Assembly (NCBI GenBank): GCA_018398585.1
Contig: JAGTTD010000001.1
Location: 25,241,438 to 25,305,437, forward strand
DNA from: Simmondsia chinensis
Lineage: Eukaryota > Streptophyta > Magnoliopsida > Caryophyllales > Simmondsiaceae
Reading direction: 5' to 3'
DNA length: 64,000 nucleotides
Shown here piece after piece: positions 35,195-46,320 of this stretch. Below the pieces are notes generated by a model that had not been told where the DNA came from, ran no database searches, and saw only the letters and a program-made list of their open reading frames with translations. Within the stretch, counting starts at the first letter, position 1. Every line of letters begins with the position of its first letter. A program made the position numbers and the translations under genes.

Positions 35195-36400
35195 ATAATA
35201 TACACGAATGGGATAATAAGATCTAAATAAATATAATTTTGATTTAATAAAATAGGGATTTTATTTAGAAAAAGATTGTTTAAAGTAAAGGTTTAAACTG
35301 TTTAAATCGTTAATGAATTAATAACTTATTTAGATATGTCAATTTATTAATTTTTACTTATGTTATTTGTATAATGAGATTATGCACATTTGATCATGAT
35401 TTACGAAATTGGATAAAATTGATCTAATGAGATTAGATTCAATTATTATTATATTTTTTTTAATATAAAAAAGGAAGGTACCTGACATCAACGCTGACAT
35501 GGCGCTGAAGTCAACCATTTTTATTATTAAAAATTTTTTTTGGAGACATGTAGACGTCAATACTGGTTTACATAATAATTAATAAATTTATTATTATTTA
35601 TTTAATTAATTAATTTTATTTTAGAATGAGATTCTAAAGTAGATTATGAGATAATCTAAGTTGTAAGTCAATACTGTTTTGAATAAAAAAAATTTAATTT
35701 TTTATTAATTAGGTTAATTTTTTTGAATGGGATTCTAAAGTAGATTATGAGCTAATCTAAGTAGAAAGACGATATTGTTTTAAATGAAATAAAAACATTA
35801 ATTGATTAATTTTATTAGTTAATTTAATTTTAGAATGAGATTCTAAAGAAGATTATAAAATAATCTACGTTGTAAATGCAAGTGGTAGTGAGGTTCAAAT
35901 ATTGAAACCTCATGGTCTCCATTACTGGTCTAGCAACATAATAGATCGATAGACCTCCTTGTGGAGGATGTCGGCTTGCAGGTTACAAGGTTAGACTTCT
36001 GTTAGGATAAACCAAATTGCAAAGAAGTGATGCAACCACGCTATCATGGATTATTACGTGTATTTGTATGGAGGTTTAGGTAATGGTTTACACTTGACTA
36101 GCATGATCCATTAACCTCCCCAAGGAGCTCTGTTGTGTTATGTTAGAGACTAAGGTAATGTGGTGAGTTAATCCTATTTAGTAAAATTACAAGAAAACAT
36201 GTTAATTAAGAATAGCTCTCACCCAAACTAATTTCATGTGACCCCACTTTCGGGGAGTAATGAGTGGTGTGTTTGGATCATCATTGCACACAAGATAGTA
36301 TAGTTTTGTAGATACCTGACTTATTTTGTTTACTAAAATATAAGAATAGATATCACTGCATTATACATGACTCTTATTAGATAGTTACACAAATGTTTGC
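35195..36400 (+). other. Untranslated leader of Copia 1
   Basis: AT-rich sequence between the primer site (with chromovirus 2 removed) and gag. No credible frame. Holds the hairpin array at 35620-35866. Confidence 0.6.
35620..35866. repeat. Threefold repeat of paired hairpins in the Copia leader
   Basis: Three units about 101-109 bp apart. Each has a first hairpin (TTTAGAAT-GAG-ATTCTAAA at 35620-35638; like forms at 35721-35739 and 35829-35847) and a second one (TAGATTAT-GAG-ATAATCTA at 35640-35658; like forms at 35741-35759 and 35850-35866). Loops are 3 bases, usually GAG, but AAA in the last. Between hairpins the units differ more. Confidence 0.8.
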
Positions 36401-36423
36401 ATTTACAGTGTTTTAAAACGGAT

Positions 36424-36957
36424 ATGGCTGGTGAACTTCACTCGATTCTAATGCATAATGTACTCAATGGACTAAATTACATTGCCTGGAAAAACAAGTT
36501 GGACTTAGTTATTACTCACAAGGGACTTGAGTTTATTCTTATTGAAGCTTGCCCACCAGTGCCCACTACTAATTGCATAGTTATTGAAAAAGAGCGTTAC
36601 AAAAGCTGGCATGGGGCTAATGAGTTAGCCACGTGCTACATATTGACCTCAGTGTCAGAATTGCTCAGGCATCAGATGCTTAAGAAGCAAACAACAGCTG
36701 AGATGATTGAACATTTAAGAGAAATGTCTGAGGAACAATATAAAGCAGCGAGGCAAGAACTCATAAAGAAGTTGCTCAAAATAAGGATGCCCGAAGGAAT
36801 ACTAGTTGAGGAACACATCATCAATTTGATGGCGTGTTTTTATGAACTGGAAATCCTCGGAGCTGAGTTTGATAGTCAAACTCAGCAAGATATCATCATC
36901 AGTTCTCTGTCCAGCTCATTCACTCAGTTCAGGCTAAATTTTTACATGAACAATTAA
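36424..36957 (+). pseudogene. Copia 1 gag
   Basis: Open stretch of about 178 codons from MAGELHSILM. It has the Copia gag start LNGLNYIAWKNKLD, a WHGANELATCYIL block and a RMPEGILVEEHIINLM block. It breaks off at a stop at 36957. The CCHC knuckle is not intact; only a fragment KGDCTKD near 37105 remains. Confidence 0.8.
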
Positions 36958-37024
36958 AACTATTTGCTACATGAACTAATGAAAGCACTGCAAGCAACAG
37001 AAGACATAATATGGGTTATAAGGA

Positions 37025-37675
37025 GTGACTAGGAATTGGGGACGAGCAACATTAAGCATATCAAAGGATAGTGTTCCTTTGCGGAGAAGTGGGCCAATGA
37101 AAGGTGACTGCACTAAGGACTTAACTGCACTTTTTGCAAAGATTGTTAAGCCATCTGGTGAAGGTATGTTGATATCTCACTTAGTTGAGTCATGTGCAGT
37201 TAAGAGTTCACCAGGATCCTGGTATGTGGACTCAGGTTCAACTGACGATGTCTGTAATATGCTACAGGGGCTCAGTCTAACTAGGAGGCTGCATGATGGG
37301 AAGTGTTACCTGATGATTGGAGACAGTACAAGAGTAGTGGTCTTAGAAGTAGGAGAATGTCAGCTTAGTATTTAGTGGTAGAGTTTTGATGTTAAAGGAT
37401 TGTTTATTTGTGCCTGCATTGCGCAGGAATTTAATTTCTATGTCTCGTTTTATAGATAATGGTTATTCTGTTAATTTCGATTATGAACCTATTATTATGC
37501 AAAATAAATTGTTTATTTTCAAAAGTACATGTATAAATGGTTTGTTCATCTTATTTCTAGATCAAGACTCTGGTATTTGCCTAAATAAATCTAACACAAG
37601 CTCACTTGTTCAATCTTCTAAAAGAAAACACCCTGAAAGGGATAATGTCTACACTGGCACCAACATTTAGGTCAC
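37025..37675 (+). pseudogene. Copia 1 protease and gag-pre-integrase
   Basis: Protease active site WYVDSGSTDDVC near 37222, followed by YLMIGDSTRVVV. A stop at about 37374 leads into CLFVPALRRNLISMSRFIDNG (about 37395-37450), the usual link between protease and integrase. Confidence 0.8.
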
Positions 37676-38560
37676 GTTAATTCGAACATGATCCAAAGAC
37701 TAGTGAAAGATGGACTGTTAGAGGCTTTGGACTTGCAGTATTTACCAGTCTGTGAATTCTGCATAGAAAGAAAGATGACCAAGTATGTCTTGAAGAGTAA
37801 AGGCAACAGGATTGGTGACTTGCTTCAGCTAGTTCACATAGATGTATGTGGACCAATGACCATTCAAGAAAGAGGTGGGTATAAGTACTTCATCACATTC
37901 ATTGATGATTACTCAAGGTATGGATAAGTTTACCTAATGAGATATAAGTTAGACTCTTTTGAAAAGTTGAAAAACTATAAAGCTGAAGTTGAAAAGGAAC
38001 ATACCCAGTGCCTTAAGGGCTCCCGTCTACGCAGGGTCTGGGGGGCGGATGTACGCAGCCTTCCCCTTTCAGGGTGTTAACCTGAAGAGAGGCTGTTTCC
38101 TAGTGCCCACAACCTGGGGGTGAGGACTTCCCCGGAGGTCACCCTTCCTGGTACTACTCTCGCCCAAGAACGCTTAACTTCGGAGTTCTAATGGGATCCG
38201 GTGACGGCGTGTTGGTGCCCTCTTTGGTAAACAAGTTAAGTCACTTCAATCAGATCGAGGTGGTGAATATCTTTCGGGTGAGTTTCTAGATTTCCTAACT
38301 GCAAATGGGATAAGATCACAACTTTCTTCTCCGTGTACATCGCAGCAGAATGGTGTTATAGAAAGTAGGAATAGGACATTGTTAGAGATGGTAAGGTCCA
38401 TGATGAGTCATGCTACTTTACCAATCTCTTTTTGGGGTTACCCTAAAAGAACAAGGGTGGTCTTTTCTACAGTCCTTCTGATCAAAAGTTTTTGTAAATG
38501 TCAATGCAAAATTTTTAGAGAAGGATTTTTGTGGTGGAGTACAAAAGCAAATGCAGAGTA
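37676..38560 (+). pseudogene. Copia 1 integrase, split by a SINE
   Basis: Zinc-binding part (GHVNSNM..., CEFCIERKM; about 37675-37790). The core has first Asp in VHIDVCGPM (about 37835-37860) and DDYSRYG; a stop follows at about 37925. The SINE sits at about 38003-38220. The second Asp (SDRGGEYL, about 38250) and the Glu region (QQNGVIESRNRT, about 38345) come after. Confidence 0.8.
38003..38220 (-). mobile_element. SINE-like unit with a 5S rRNA head and a plant SINE 3' domain
   Basis: On the - strand: about 38220-38121 is plant 5S rRNA-like (CACCGGATCCCATTAGAACT, AAGTTAAGCGTTCTTGGGC, GAGAGTAGTACCAGGAAGGG, TGACCTCCGGGGAAGTCCTC). The pol III internal regions are largely kept: A box at 38180-38162, C box at about 38149-38122. 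About 12 bases at the 5S 5' end are altered or lost. Then comes GGAAACAGCCTCT and an Au-type/Angio-domain-like 3' part (AAGGCTGCGTACATC, CGGGAGCC, GCACTGGGTA) ending at about 38003. It interrupts the Copia integrase. No clear target duplication seen. Cassandra-type LTRs also carry 5S, but this 3' part is SINE-like. Confidence 0.75.
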
Positions 38561-38644
38561 GTGTCAGAGGAACTAAAAGAAAAAGACACTAATTCTTAAC
38601 AGCTAGACACAACTCAGGACACAGCGGATGCATTAGATGCACTA

Positions 38645-39640
38645 ACTAATATGGTTAAGAATGTTCCATGTACACGAGAGCCTAGGCGTAATGGGAAATT
38701 TGTCAGGGCACTTGATAAGTTCATGGGGGGAGCCTTAATGGTTGATCGTGACATTAAATCTGATCCTCTTAGCTATATTCAGGCAATTAAAGACATGGAT
38801 GCTGACCAGTGGGTCTTAGCAATGAAATCTGAGATAAGATCTAAGTATTCTAATCAGGTCTGGGATCTTGTAGAGGCGCTTGTTGCCATTAAGCCCATTG
38901 GATGTAAATAGGTCTACAAGAGGAAAAGAAGAGTGGATGGGAACGTAGAGACCTTTAAGGCAAGGTTGGTTGCCAAGAGTTTTACCCAAACGGAAGGAAT
39001 CCATTATGATGAAACCTTCTCACCAGTAGCCATGCTAAAGTCCATAACGATACTACCATCCATTGCAGCTCATTATGAGATTTGGAAAATGGAAGTCAAA
39101 ATGGGCTTTTTGAATGGTTGTCTTGAAGAAGACATCTATATGGTGTAACCGGACAATTTCATAGTAAAAAATCAGGATCATATGGTATGCAAACTGAAGA
39201 AGTCCCTACATGGACGGAAGCAAGCATTAAACTCACGGAATATTAGATGAAGTCTTATGGTGTTGAGCAATTGGTTGACAAACCATGCGTGCACAAACAA
39301 CATCAAGAGAAAGTAGTAACTTTCTTAGTATTGTATGTCGATGATATACTACTCATTGGGAATGATGTAGGGGTGTTATCAGCTGTAAAGGTTTGGTTGT
39401 CAAGTCAGTTCGATTATATGCTGATCTTTTAAAGTTACAAGCTAGTTCCAGTTGGCTATACTAATTCAGACTTCTAGTCAGATAGAGATGTCAGAAGTTC
39501 AACTTCTAGGCATGTATATACCCTTGGAGGAGGAGCCATTAGTGGGAGGAGTGCCAAGCAGTCTTGTATTATTGACTTCACCATGGAGGCTGAGTATGCT
39601 GCAGCTTTAGAAGCTGCAAAGATGTTGCTTCAGATAGAGT
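38645..39640 (+). pseudogene. Copia 1 RT and RNase H with internal deletion
   Basis: RT N-terminal part (AIKDMDADQWVLAMKSE, about 38785), ARLVAKSFTQ and FSPVAMLKSI (about 38960-39050). A gap follows before LYVDDILLIGNDVG (catalytic VDD, about 39330-39375). About 39430 jumps into the late RNase H (TLGGGAISGRSAKQ, MEAEYAA; about 39515-39610), so much of the RT thumb and early RNase H is missing. Several stops. Confidence 0.75.
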
Positions 39641-39742
39641 AGTTGACCTCACAAAGACTTTGACTCAGTAGACCTTTAGATCACACATAGAAGGGATGGG
39701 TATAATGTTTGTAAGAAATTGGATTTAGGACACGTGGGAGAT

Positions 39743-40196
39743 TATTAGGAATAGTGTCCTGAAAATCTAAATTTATCCTGTAAATGTTATTTTATTGATG
39801 AATAAAAATGAAGTTACAATTATTTCCTTGTTAAATTTGTGTAAGCGAGCATTCATACTGCATGTGATTTTTGTTTTGGTAACATCCATGAGATGGGTGT
39901 AGTCCTCAGACTACAATTTATATGTTTCTTCTAAGTGGTTTATCAGATTAACCCACAGATAGACTTGGAACAAATAATATAGATTATTGTTTGAAAAACT
40001 TGTAGTCAAAGACAAGTTTTGACCACGCATATGCTAAGGCTATAATGTGACACTTTAGATGACTTGTCTTGGTCATATGGATAGTGATCAAAAAGTGTTA
40101 TGTTTGTGTGTTTAATAAGATTGACACACTGAGTTGGACTATGTGAGTTGCTTGTTTCTAGATCACTATCAGAGATGAGTGATTCATATTGTACTG
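39743..40196 (+). mobile_element. 3' LTR of Copia 1, first 454 bp
   Basis: Purine-rich GTGGGAGAT lies just before. Starts TATTAGG (TG decayed to TA) and follows the 5' LTR up to the base where Athila-like element 2 begins. The remainder does not reappear in the window. Confidence 0.85.
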
Positions 40197-41610
40197 TGAT
40201 GCTTACTTTACGTATGCGTTAGCAAGTGCACTAGTCGTATCAAGTAATAAAGAAATGAGCAGATTATCATTCCCACGAGGATTGTTATTGAGTGAGTACC
40301 AAAATTAGCAGCTTTAATGCTATTTGAAAAACTGAAAAATTGAGATATTGATATGAAATAAAATAAAATAAAAAGAAACAAAATATGTTAACTGATTTTA
40401 TAAAGTTTTTATGATTTAATAATATCTAAGGCATCCGATTTCACCTAGTTGCATCAATACGCCTTTCTATTCTCGTTATTCAAGTTGTTATTACGTGTTG
40501 ATGGTTGAAAACCCTAATTTACTAAATATTCTCTCTTGAGCAACGTTTAGCATGCTCTTTTACATATTAATCCATCACACTCGTGCATGAATTTAAATAC
40601 GAAAAGAGTTTTTAAATCTCTATGATTTTCTCTTAAAAACCACACAAATCGCATTAATCTCTCTCGAGCATTCGCTCAATTTGTGGGGCTTATAACCTTA
40701 GCACTCATCATAAATCTCCTCTCAAATTCATTATGAATCATTATAGGCCTTAAATGGTGATCAAGCATTTAAAACTCATGAAGAACAATGATAAACACTT
40801 CAACAACGCAATGACAAAACAATGAATACGTTGAATTAGAAATAAGCGTATATTACAACTTAGGCCACATCGTAGCCTTGGAATAACAAAATTAGTTCAT
40901 GATAAACTTAATATAAAGAATAACTAACACAAAATGCATGAACTTAGAAGAAGAAAAGGCTAAAAAGGACTTAAAAATACAAAATTACAAACCAAACTTT
41001 CTTCCTTCTTCTTCTTCTTCCTTCACCCGTTTCTCTTCTTCTTTCTCTACACTTTTATGAGATTTTGTTTGATGAAGGATGCTCAAGCACACCCCAAACA
41101 CCCTGTATTTATAGTGTTTGAAATGGGATAAAAAAATGCAAAAAATTACATCAAACTTGCTTCCCATTTGCTCCATGCGGTTGTTCGTCAAGTTGCAAAG
41201 TTCTTCATTTTTTATCTTTTTTTCTACTTTTCCACCACCCAAAACTGCAAAAAAGGATCAATTTGATGTAGTTGATGTAGTATACAATGCATTTGAGTTA
41301 AAAAATTTGAAAAATGCCGCCCAAAGCAAGTTGTTTGCAAAAAATGCTCATTTATGCAGGTTGATTTATGAACCATGTATTTTGGGTTGATTTTGCTATT
41401 TTATTGCTTTAATTTGATGTATCTTGCATTTAGTTGTTGATATTAATGATAAAACCTAGCAAGATTTAGCATAAAATGGGTGTTTTTACTAGAAAATAGC
41501 AAAATAGTTCGAAACGGGCAAAATTGGGCAAAATTGATAGAAGTTTGATGCAAAAATGGTTAAAATTATTAAAATGATATAAATAATTATATATTAAATT
41601 AGACTTATCA
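40197..41610 (-). mobile_element. 3' LTR of Athila-like element 2
   Basis: 1414 bp, same ends as the other two copies (TGATGC... and ...ACTTATCA). Confidence 0.88.
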
Positions 41611-41625
41611 AAATACCCCCGAACT
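41611..41625 (-). promoter_or_regulatory. Polypurine tract of Athila-like element 2
   Basis: On the - strand AAGTTCGGGGGTATT directly before TGATAAGT. Confidence 0.75.
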
Positions 41626-41937
41626 TAAATCTTGCTCGTCCTCGAGCAAGGCTAAACATTACAGTGCAGGATCTCGTTCTTTTTTAGATTTTTACCACAA
41701 GTCAAAGCAGGTATACTCCAAATTAGGGAAGAATAATTGAGGCTCAAAGTTCAGGGTTCTAAAGGCAAAAACCATCTTTCCCAAGGAAAAATCTGTCAAT
41801 TACCTAGGTAATCGAATTCAAAAGTTAGCTAAACAAATTAAGTTTATCCGTTCTTTCTAATCTTAAGATATTCAAACCGAATAGAGGACAAAACGTATAC
41901 CACTCATAACAAAACTTATCAAGCATGCCCAAAACTA

Positions 41938-42481
41938 TTTTTTTTTTTTTTGGAGGAATATATTTACTCAAGTCAATATGAGCATATTTGTAGCAAGAAT
42001 CAAGCTCCGACTCCTGGGCGATGACCCATAAGTAAGAGAAGCCAGATTAAATCTTGATCTTAACCTAAGATAAAGAGAGTATGGGATGAGAAAGAATTGA
42101 AGGAGATGAGAAAATAGAGAGAGTTAGATGAGAGAAAGAAGGTTTAATCCCAAAGATATTGGTTTGATATTTTCATTGAATGAATTCCAATTACACAAGA
42201 TCAACTACTTATAAGAATGTAGATACATTGGACTTAGACTCATAAGCTTAACCGACCTCTAAACCAGCCGCCAAAACTGACCAGCAAGACTAACCGCAAC
42301 AACCAACTAATGGCACCAAAACACTAACTCAAAAATACAAATCACACACGCCTTATTACAACTCAAATGAATTAGAAACATAACATATTATGACCTTCCC
42401 GTGTATATCTTCAGTGAGAATTAAGCTCCGATTCCTGGGCGATGACCCATAAGTAAGTGAAGCCACCACTGAGATGCCCTC
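41938..42481 (-). mobile_element. tRNA-type SINE, two heads, split by a solo LTR
   Basis: On the - strand: head (42481-42406) with a box A-like CTCAGTGGTGG and a box B-like GAGCTTAATTC-type block, then a second head (42044-41985), then a tail ending in CCTCCA and a run of 14 A (41951-41938). Matches the three heads of 57426-57687. A solo LTR (42045-42385) lies between the heads and removed the beginning of the second one. Confidence 0.55.
42045..42385 (-). mobile_element. Solo LTR of the chromovirus 3 family
   Basis: On the - strand begins TGTTATGTTTC and follows the LTR of chromovirus 3 (46618-47000) along its length, with the CT-rich end. The terminal bases (toward 42045) are lost and no clean target duplication is seen. 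Confidence 0.7.
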
Positions 42482-43500
42482 TTAAAGGGTAGCACATATC
42501 TTATTTATGTGGGATAGCGGTGTTAGAGATCTTTTTTTTTTCGGTGCTTGGTTCCTTATTAGCTTTCTAAGTACCCCTTGTAGCAAGTTTTCAATGCGGT
42601 AACTCCCGTTCCAGTTGGCCTAGGGTACCAGGTGTTGAAACGCCCCTACGGATCTACTTACTCGAGGTACCAAGGTACGAAACCATCACACCATAGCACA
42701 TATCCAGAAGATAGCGGTGCTTAGTAATTCACTCTCTCTATCATATTTTTTCTTTTATTTAGATTTAGGCATAACTCTTCAAAATCTATTATGTAAATGA
42801 TACTCTTTATGCAATCTTTTCAAATTTAAGTATCTTTTAATCAGAAAGAAAAGTAAAACAGCCATGCTAACTAGTGAAGTCAACTACCATGTTTTTATCA
42901 AGATAGTGCCTTAGATTAGATCACGTTTTGCAATTAGAATACAAAAATAATTGATTATCAAGTTATTCAAATCTAATTAAAGTAAACGAGCTAAAAAAAG
43001 TAGAAAAATTGCCCAAAAACCATGATGATAAGTTCCTTTTTTCTTTCTTTTTTATATGAAAATTTTTTGAAAGATTAATGATAAAAACTATAGAAAACAG
43101 ACAATATTTTTGTTGGCCGAGACTATTTACATCGCCGTACAAAGGCTCCGAACTCTAGGAGGCACCAAAATCGACTCTAAAACATAAAACACGAAAACGT
43201 TTTGAAATAATTTTTGTTTCAAAACCTTAAAAAATGCTTTCCCACCCCCAAACTTAGAGTTAACATTGTTCTTAATGTTCAAAGAACTACAAGGATTAAG
43301 TGAGGCCAGAGATACTTCCCAGGTTTGAGGATTGCTTGATGATAGTGCTTGTGGACATCGTGCTACCCCCAAACTTGTTTAAAAATACCTATTCAAACAA
43401 AATATACACAAACATGAGTCAAATAAAAATAATGAAAGGAAAAAAAATAGATAAGTAAGGATAGAAACACTTGGGTTGCCTCCCAAGAAGCGCTTTAGTT
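42482..43500 (-). other. Non-coding 3' internal region of Athila-like element 2
   Basis: No credible frame. Two related copies of an AGCACATATC...ATAGCGGTG stretch (about 42490-42530 and 42696-42722) flank a block shared with element 1. The rest aligns with 18370-19200 and 57720-58560. Confidence 0.55.
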
Positions 43501-43507
43501 ATAGTCG

Positions 43508-44746
43508 TTAACTTGACTTTCTGAGTGGCTTATTTGACATTGTTAGATGAATGGAAGTTTTCTGAGGCTCGATCTCTCCATCAATGTAAGGTTTTAATCT
43601 TTGCCCATTGACCTTAGAAGTACCCTTTTTCTCATCCTGAATCTCAACCGTGCCATATGGAAAAACACGGGTTATAATAAAGGGTCCTAACCATCGAAAG
43701 CGCAGCTTTCTTGGGAAAAGTCGTAAGCGGGAGTTAAACAATAGAACTTTTTATCCCACTGCGAACTCTTTGTTCAGAATGTGCTTGTCATGCCATTTTT
43801 TGGTTCGGCCTTTGTAAATTTGAGCATTTTCATAAGCCTCATTTCTGAACTCATCCATCTCGTTGATTTGTGGCAACCTTTTTTCTCCTGCAGCTGCTAA
43901 ATTGAAGTTTAAGGTTTTCATGGCCCAATATGCTCTGTGTTCCAATTCTACTAGTAAATGACATGCCTTGCCATAAACTAGTCGATGTGGAGACATTCCA
44001 ATAGGTGTTTTGAAAGCTATTCTATATGCCCAAAGTGCGTCATCTAACTTTTTTGACCAATCCTTTCTAGAGGCACTAACTGTTTTTTCAACAATAACTT
44101 TCAATTCTCGGTTTGAAATTTCCACTTGTCCACTTGTTTGAGGATGGTATGGGGCACCCACATAGTGTGTAACTCCGTACTTACTCAGTAAAGCTTTAAG
44201 TTGGTGGTCACGAAAATGTTTTCCGCCATCACTTATAATTGCTCTAGAAGTTCCAAACTGAGAAAAGATGTTTTTTCTAACAAAGTTTACTACAACTCTA
44301 GCATCATTGGTCGAAAAAGCAGCTGCTTCAACCCATTTTGACACATAATCTACAGCGACCAAAATAAATCTGTTAGAAAATAATGAGGGGAAAGGACCCA
44401 TGAAATCAATTCCCCAAACGTCAAATAATTCAACAACCAAAATGTTATTTAGGCGCATTTTATGTTTCTTGGAGATGTTGCCTGTCCTTTAATATCTATC
44501 ACATTTACTAACAAATTTAAAAGCATCTTTAAAGAGTGTAGGCTAATAAAATCCAGATTGTAAAACCTTAGCTGCAGTTTTTGTCCCACCATGATGGCCA
44601 CTAGTTTCAAGAGAGTGACAGTGGCGCAGAATGTTCTCCATTTCCTCCTCAGGTACACATCCTTTGATAATCTGGTATGCACAATGCTTATACAAAAATG
44701 GTTCTTCCCAGAAATAGTGCTTGAAGTCAGCGACGAACTTCTTCAT
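43508..44746 (-). pseudogene. Athila-like integrase
   Basis: From the right: zinc-binding part (HHGGTKTAAKVL, about 44600), then a 235-codon open stretch (44458-43751) with first Asp in WGIDFMGPF, second in ISDGGKHF and Glu in [11 protein letters not shown], so the DDE residues are all present. A stop at about 43751 precedes the C-terminal part (FRWLGPFIITRVFPYGTVEI, KVNGQRLKPY; to 43600). No chromodomain, as expected for Athila. Confidence 0.85.
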
Positions 44747-44983
44747 TTATTGATAAGTCATGTCCTTGGGCAGTTCCTGTGCAACCAGATAGTTAACAAT
44801 GTCAGCGTACTATGGACAATTAGGATTCTCACTTACCACCATAAGATCTTCATCAGGGAATTTTTCGTTGATAGAGGGACCTGCATCCTTTGTTCGAGAC
44901 GTGACAGATGATCTGCCACAACATTTTCTATTCCCTTTTTATCCCGAATTTCTAAATCAAATTCCTAAAGCAAGAGAATCCAT

Positions 44984-45420
44984 CTAATTAGTCTTGGTTT
45001 TGCATCCTATTTTGCAAAAAAGGTATTTCAGAGCAGAATGGTCAGTGTAAACAATTACCTTTGAATTGAGCAGGTAGGAAAAAAATTTATCAAATGCAAA
45101 TACTACAGCTAGAGGCTCTTTCTCGGTAGTAGCATAGTTAATCTGTGCATCTATCAAAGGTTTACTAGTATAATAAATTACATGAAAATTTTTGTTCCTT
45201 CTTTGTCCTGGCATAGCCTCTACAACATAATCACTAGCGTCGCACATAAGTTCGAAGTGTAAAGTCCAGTCAGGTGCTATAATTATTGGTGTTGATACTA
45301 GTTTCTTCTTCAAGGTATCAAAGGCATGCATGCAGTCACTATCAAAGTTAAAAGGGACATCTTTCATCAATAAATTGCAAAGAGGCTTAGCTATCTTAGA
45401 GAAGTCCTTAATGAACCTTC
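44984..45420 (-). pseudogene. Athila-like RNase H
   Basis: Open stretch with MCDASDYVV (Asp), ATTEKEPLAVVFA (Glu) and VYTDHSALKYLF (Asp). All catalytic residues are present; it ends at a stop that follows IGCKTKTN. Confidence 0.85.
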
Positions 45421-45484
45421 TGTAGAAACCTGCATGTCCTATGAAACTCCGAATGCCCTTGACATTGGTGGGGGGTGGTAATCG

Positions 45485-46320
45485 TTATATCACTTCAGTT
45501 TTTGCTCTATCAACCTCAATTCCTCTTTTTGAAATCATATGCCCTAACACTATCCCTTCTTGTACCATAAAATGACATTTTTCCCAATTCAAGACAAAAT
45601 TAGTGTCATTGCATCTTTGCAGAACTATAGAAAGGTTAGCTAAACAATCATCAAACGAGGTTCCAAAGACTGAAAAATCATCCATAAACACCTCTATGAA
45701 AATTTTCACCATATCACTAAAGATTGCCATCATACATCTTTGAAAAGTCGCAAGGGCATTGCATAACCCAAAAGGCATTCTCCTATAGGAAAGGTACCAT
45801 AAGGACAAGCGAAAGTGGACTTTTCCTGATCTTTCAGGGATATGGCAATTTGATTGTACCCTGAATATCCCTCCAGGAAATAGTAATACGAATGACCCGC
45901 CAGTTTTTCTAACGTTTGATCAATGAATGGTGAGGGGAAGTGGTCCTTTCGGGTGACATCATTAAATTTTTGATAATCTATGCAAACCCTCCACCCGGTG
46001 ACAGTCCTCGTAGGGATGAGCTCATTTTTCTCATTTTCTACTATAGTTATCCCCCCCTTTTTTGGAACTGCTTGCACTGGGCTAACCCGCGGGTTATCAG
46101 ATATGGGATAGATGATCCCGACATCTAATAATTTGACAACTTCTTTTCTTACTACCTCTTTCATGGCAGGGTTTAACCGCCTCTGAGGTTGCACGGAGGG
46201 TTTGAAGCTATCCTCCGTGAGGATTTTGTGCATGCATATGGAAGGGCTAATTTCCTTGATATCCAAAAGGGTCCATCCGATTGCTGTTTTATGCTCTCTA
46301 AGAACCCTAAGCAACCTTTC
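45485..46320 (-). pseudogene. Athila-like reverse transcriptase
   Basis: From 46314: HKTAIGWTLLDI, VQAVPKKGGIT, GWRVCIDYQKFN, then MPFGLCNALATFQRCM and the catalytic FMDD (about 45675). A frame change at about 45780 splits the stretches 46314-45730 and 45808-45485. Confidence 0.85.

Larger units (their letters stand above)
27479..40196 (+). mobile_element. Copia 1 (Ty1/Copia) with nested insertions
   Basis: 5' LTR 27479-29493, tRNA-Met-type primer site, a long leader with a hairpin array, gag, protease, integrase before RT (Copia order), RNase H, and the start of a 3' LTR (39743-40196) cut by Athila-like element 2. It is interrupted by chromovirus 2 (29526-35191) and a SINE (about 38003-38220). 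The right end is not in the window, so the target duplication (left side GGTAG, 27474-27478) cannot be checked. Confidence 0.9.

Noticed and set aside
38121..38220. A working 5S rRNA gene
   Set aside because: The first bases of 5S are altered, there is no tandem array, and the segment continues into SINE-type sequence within a retrotransposon integrase.
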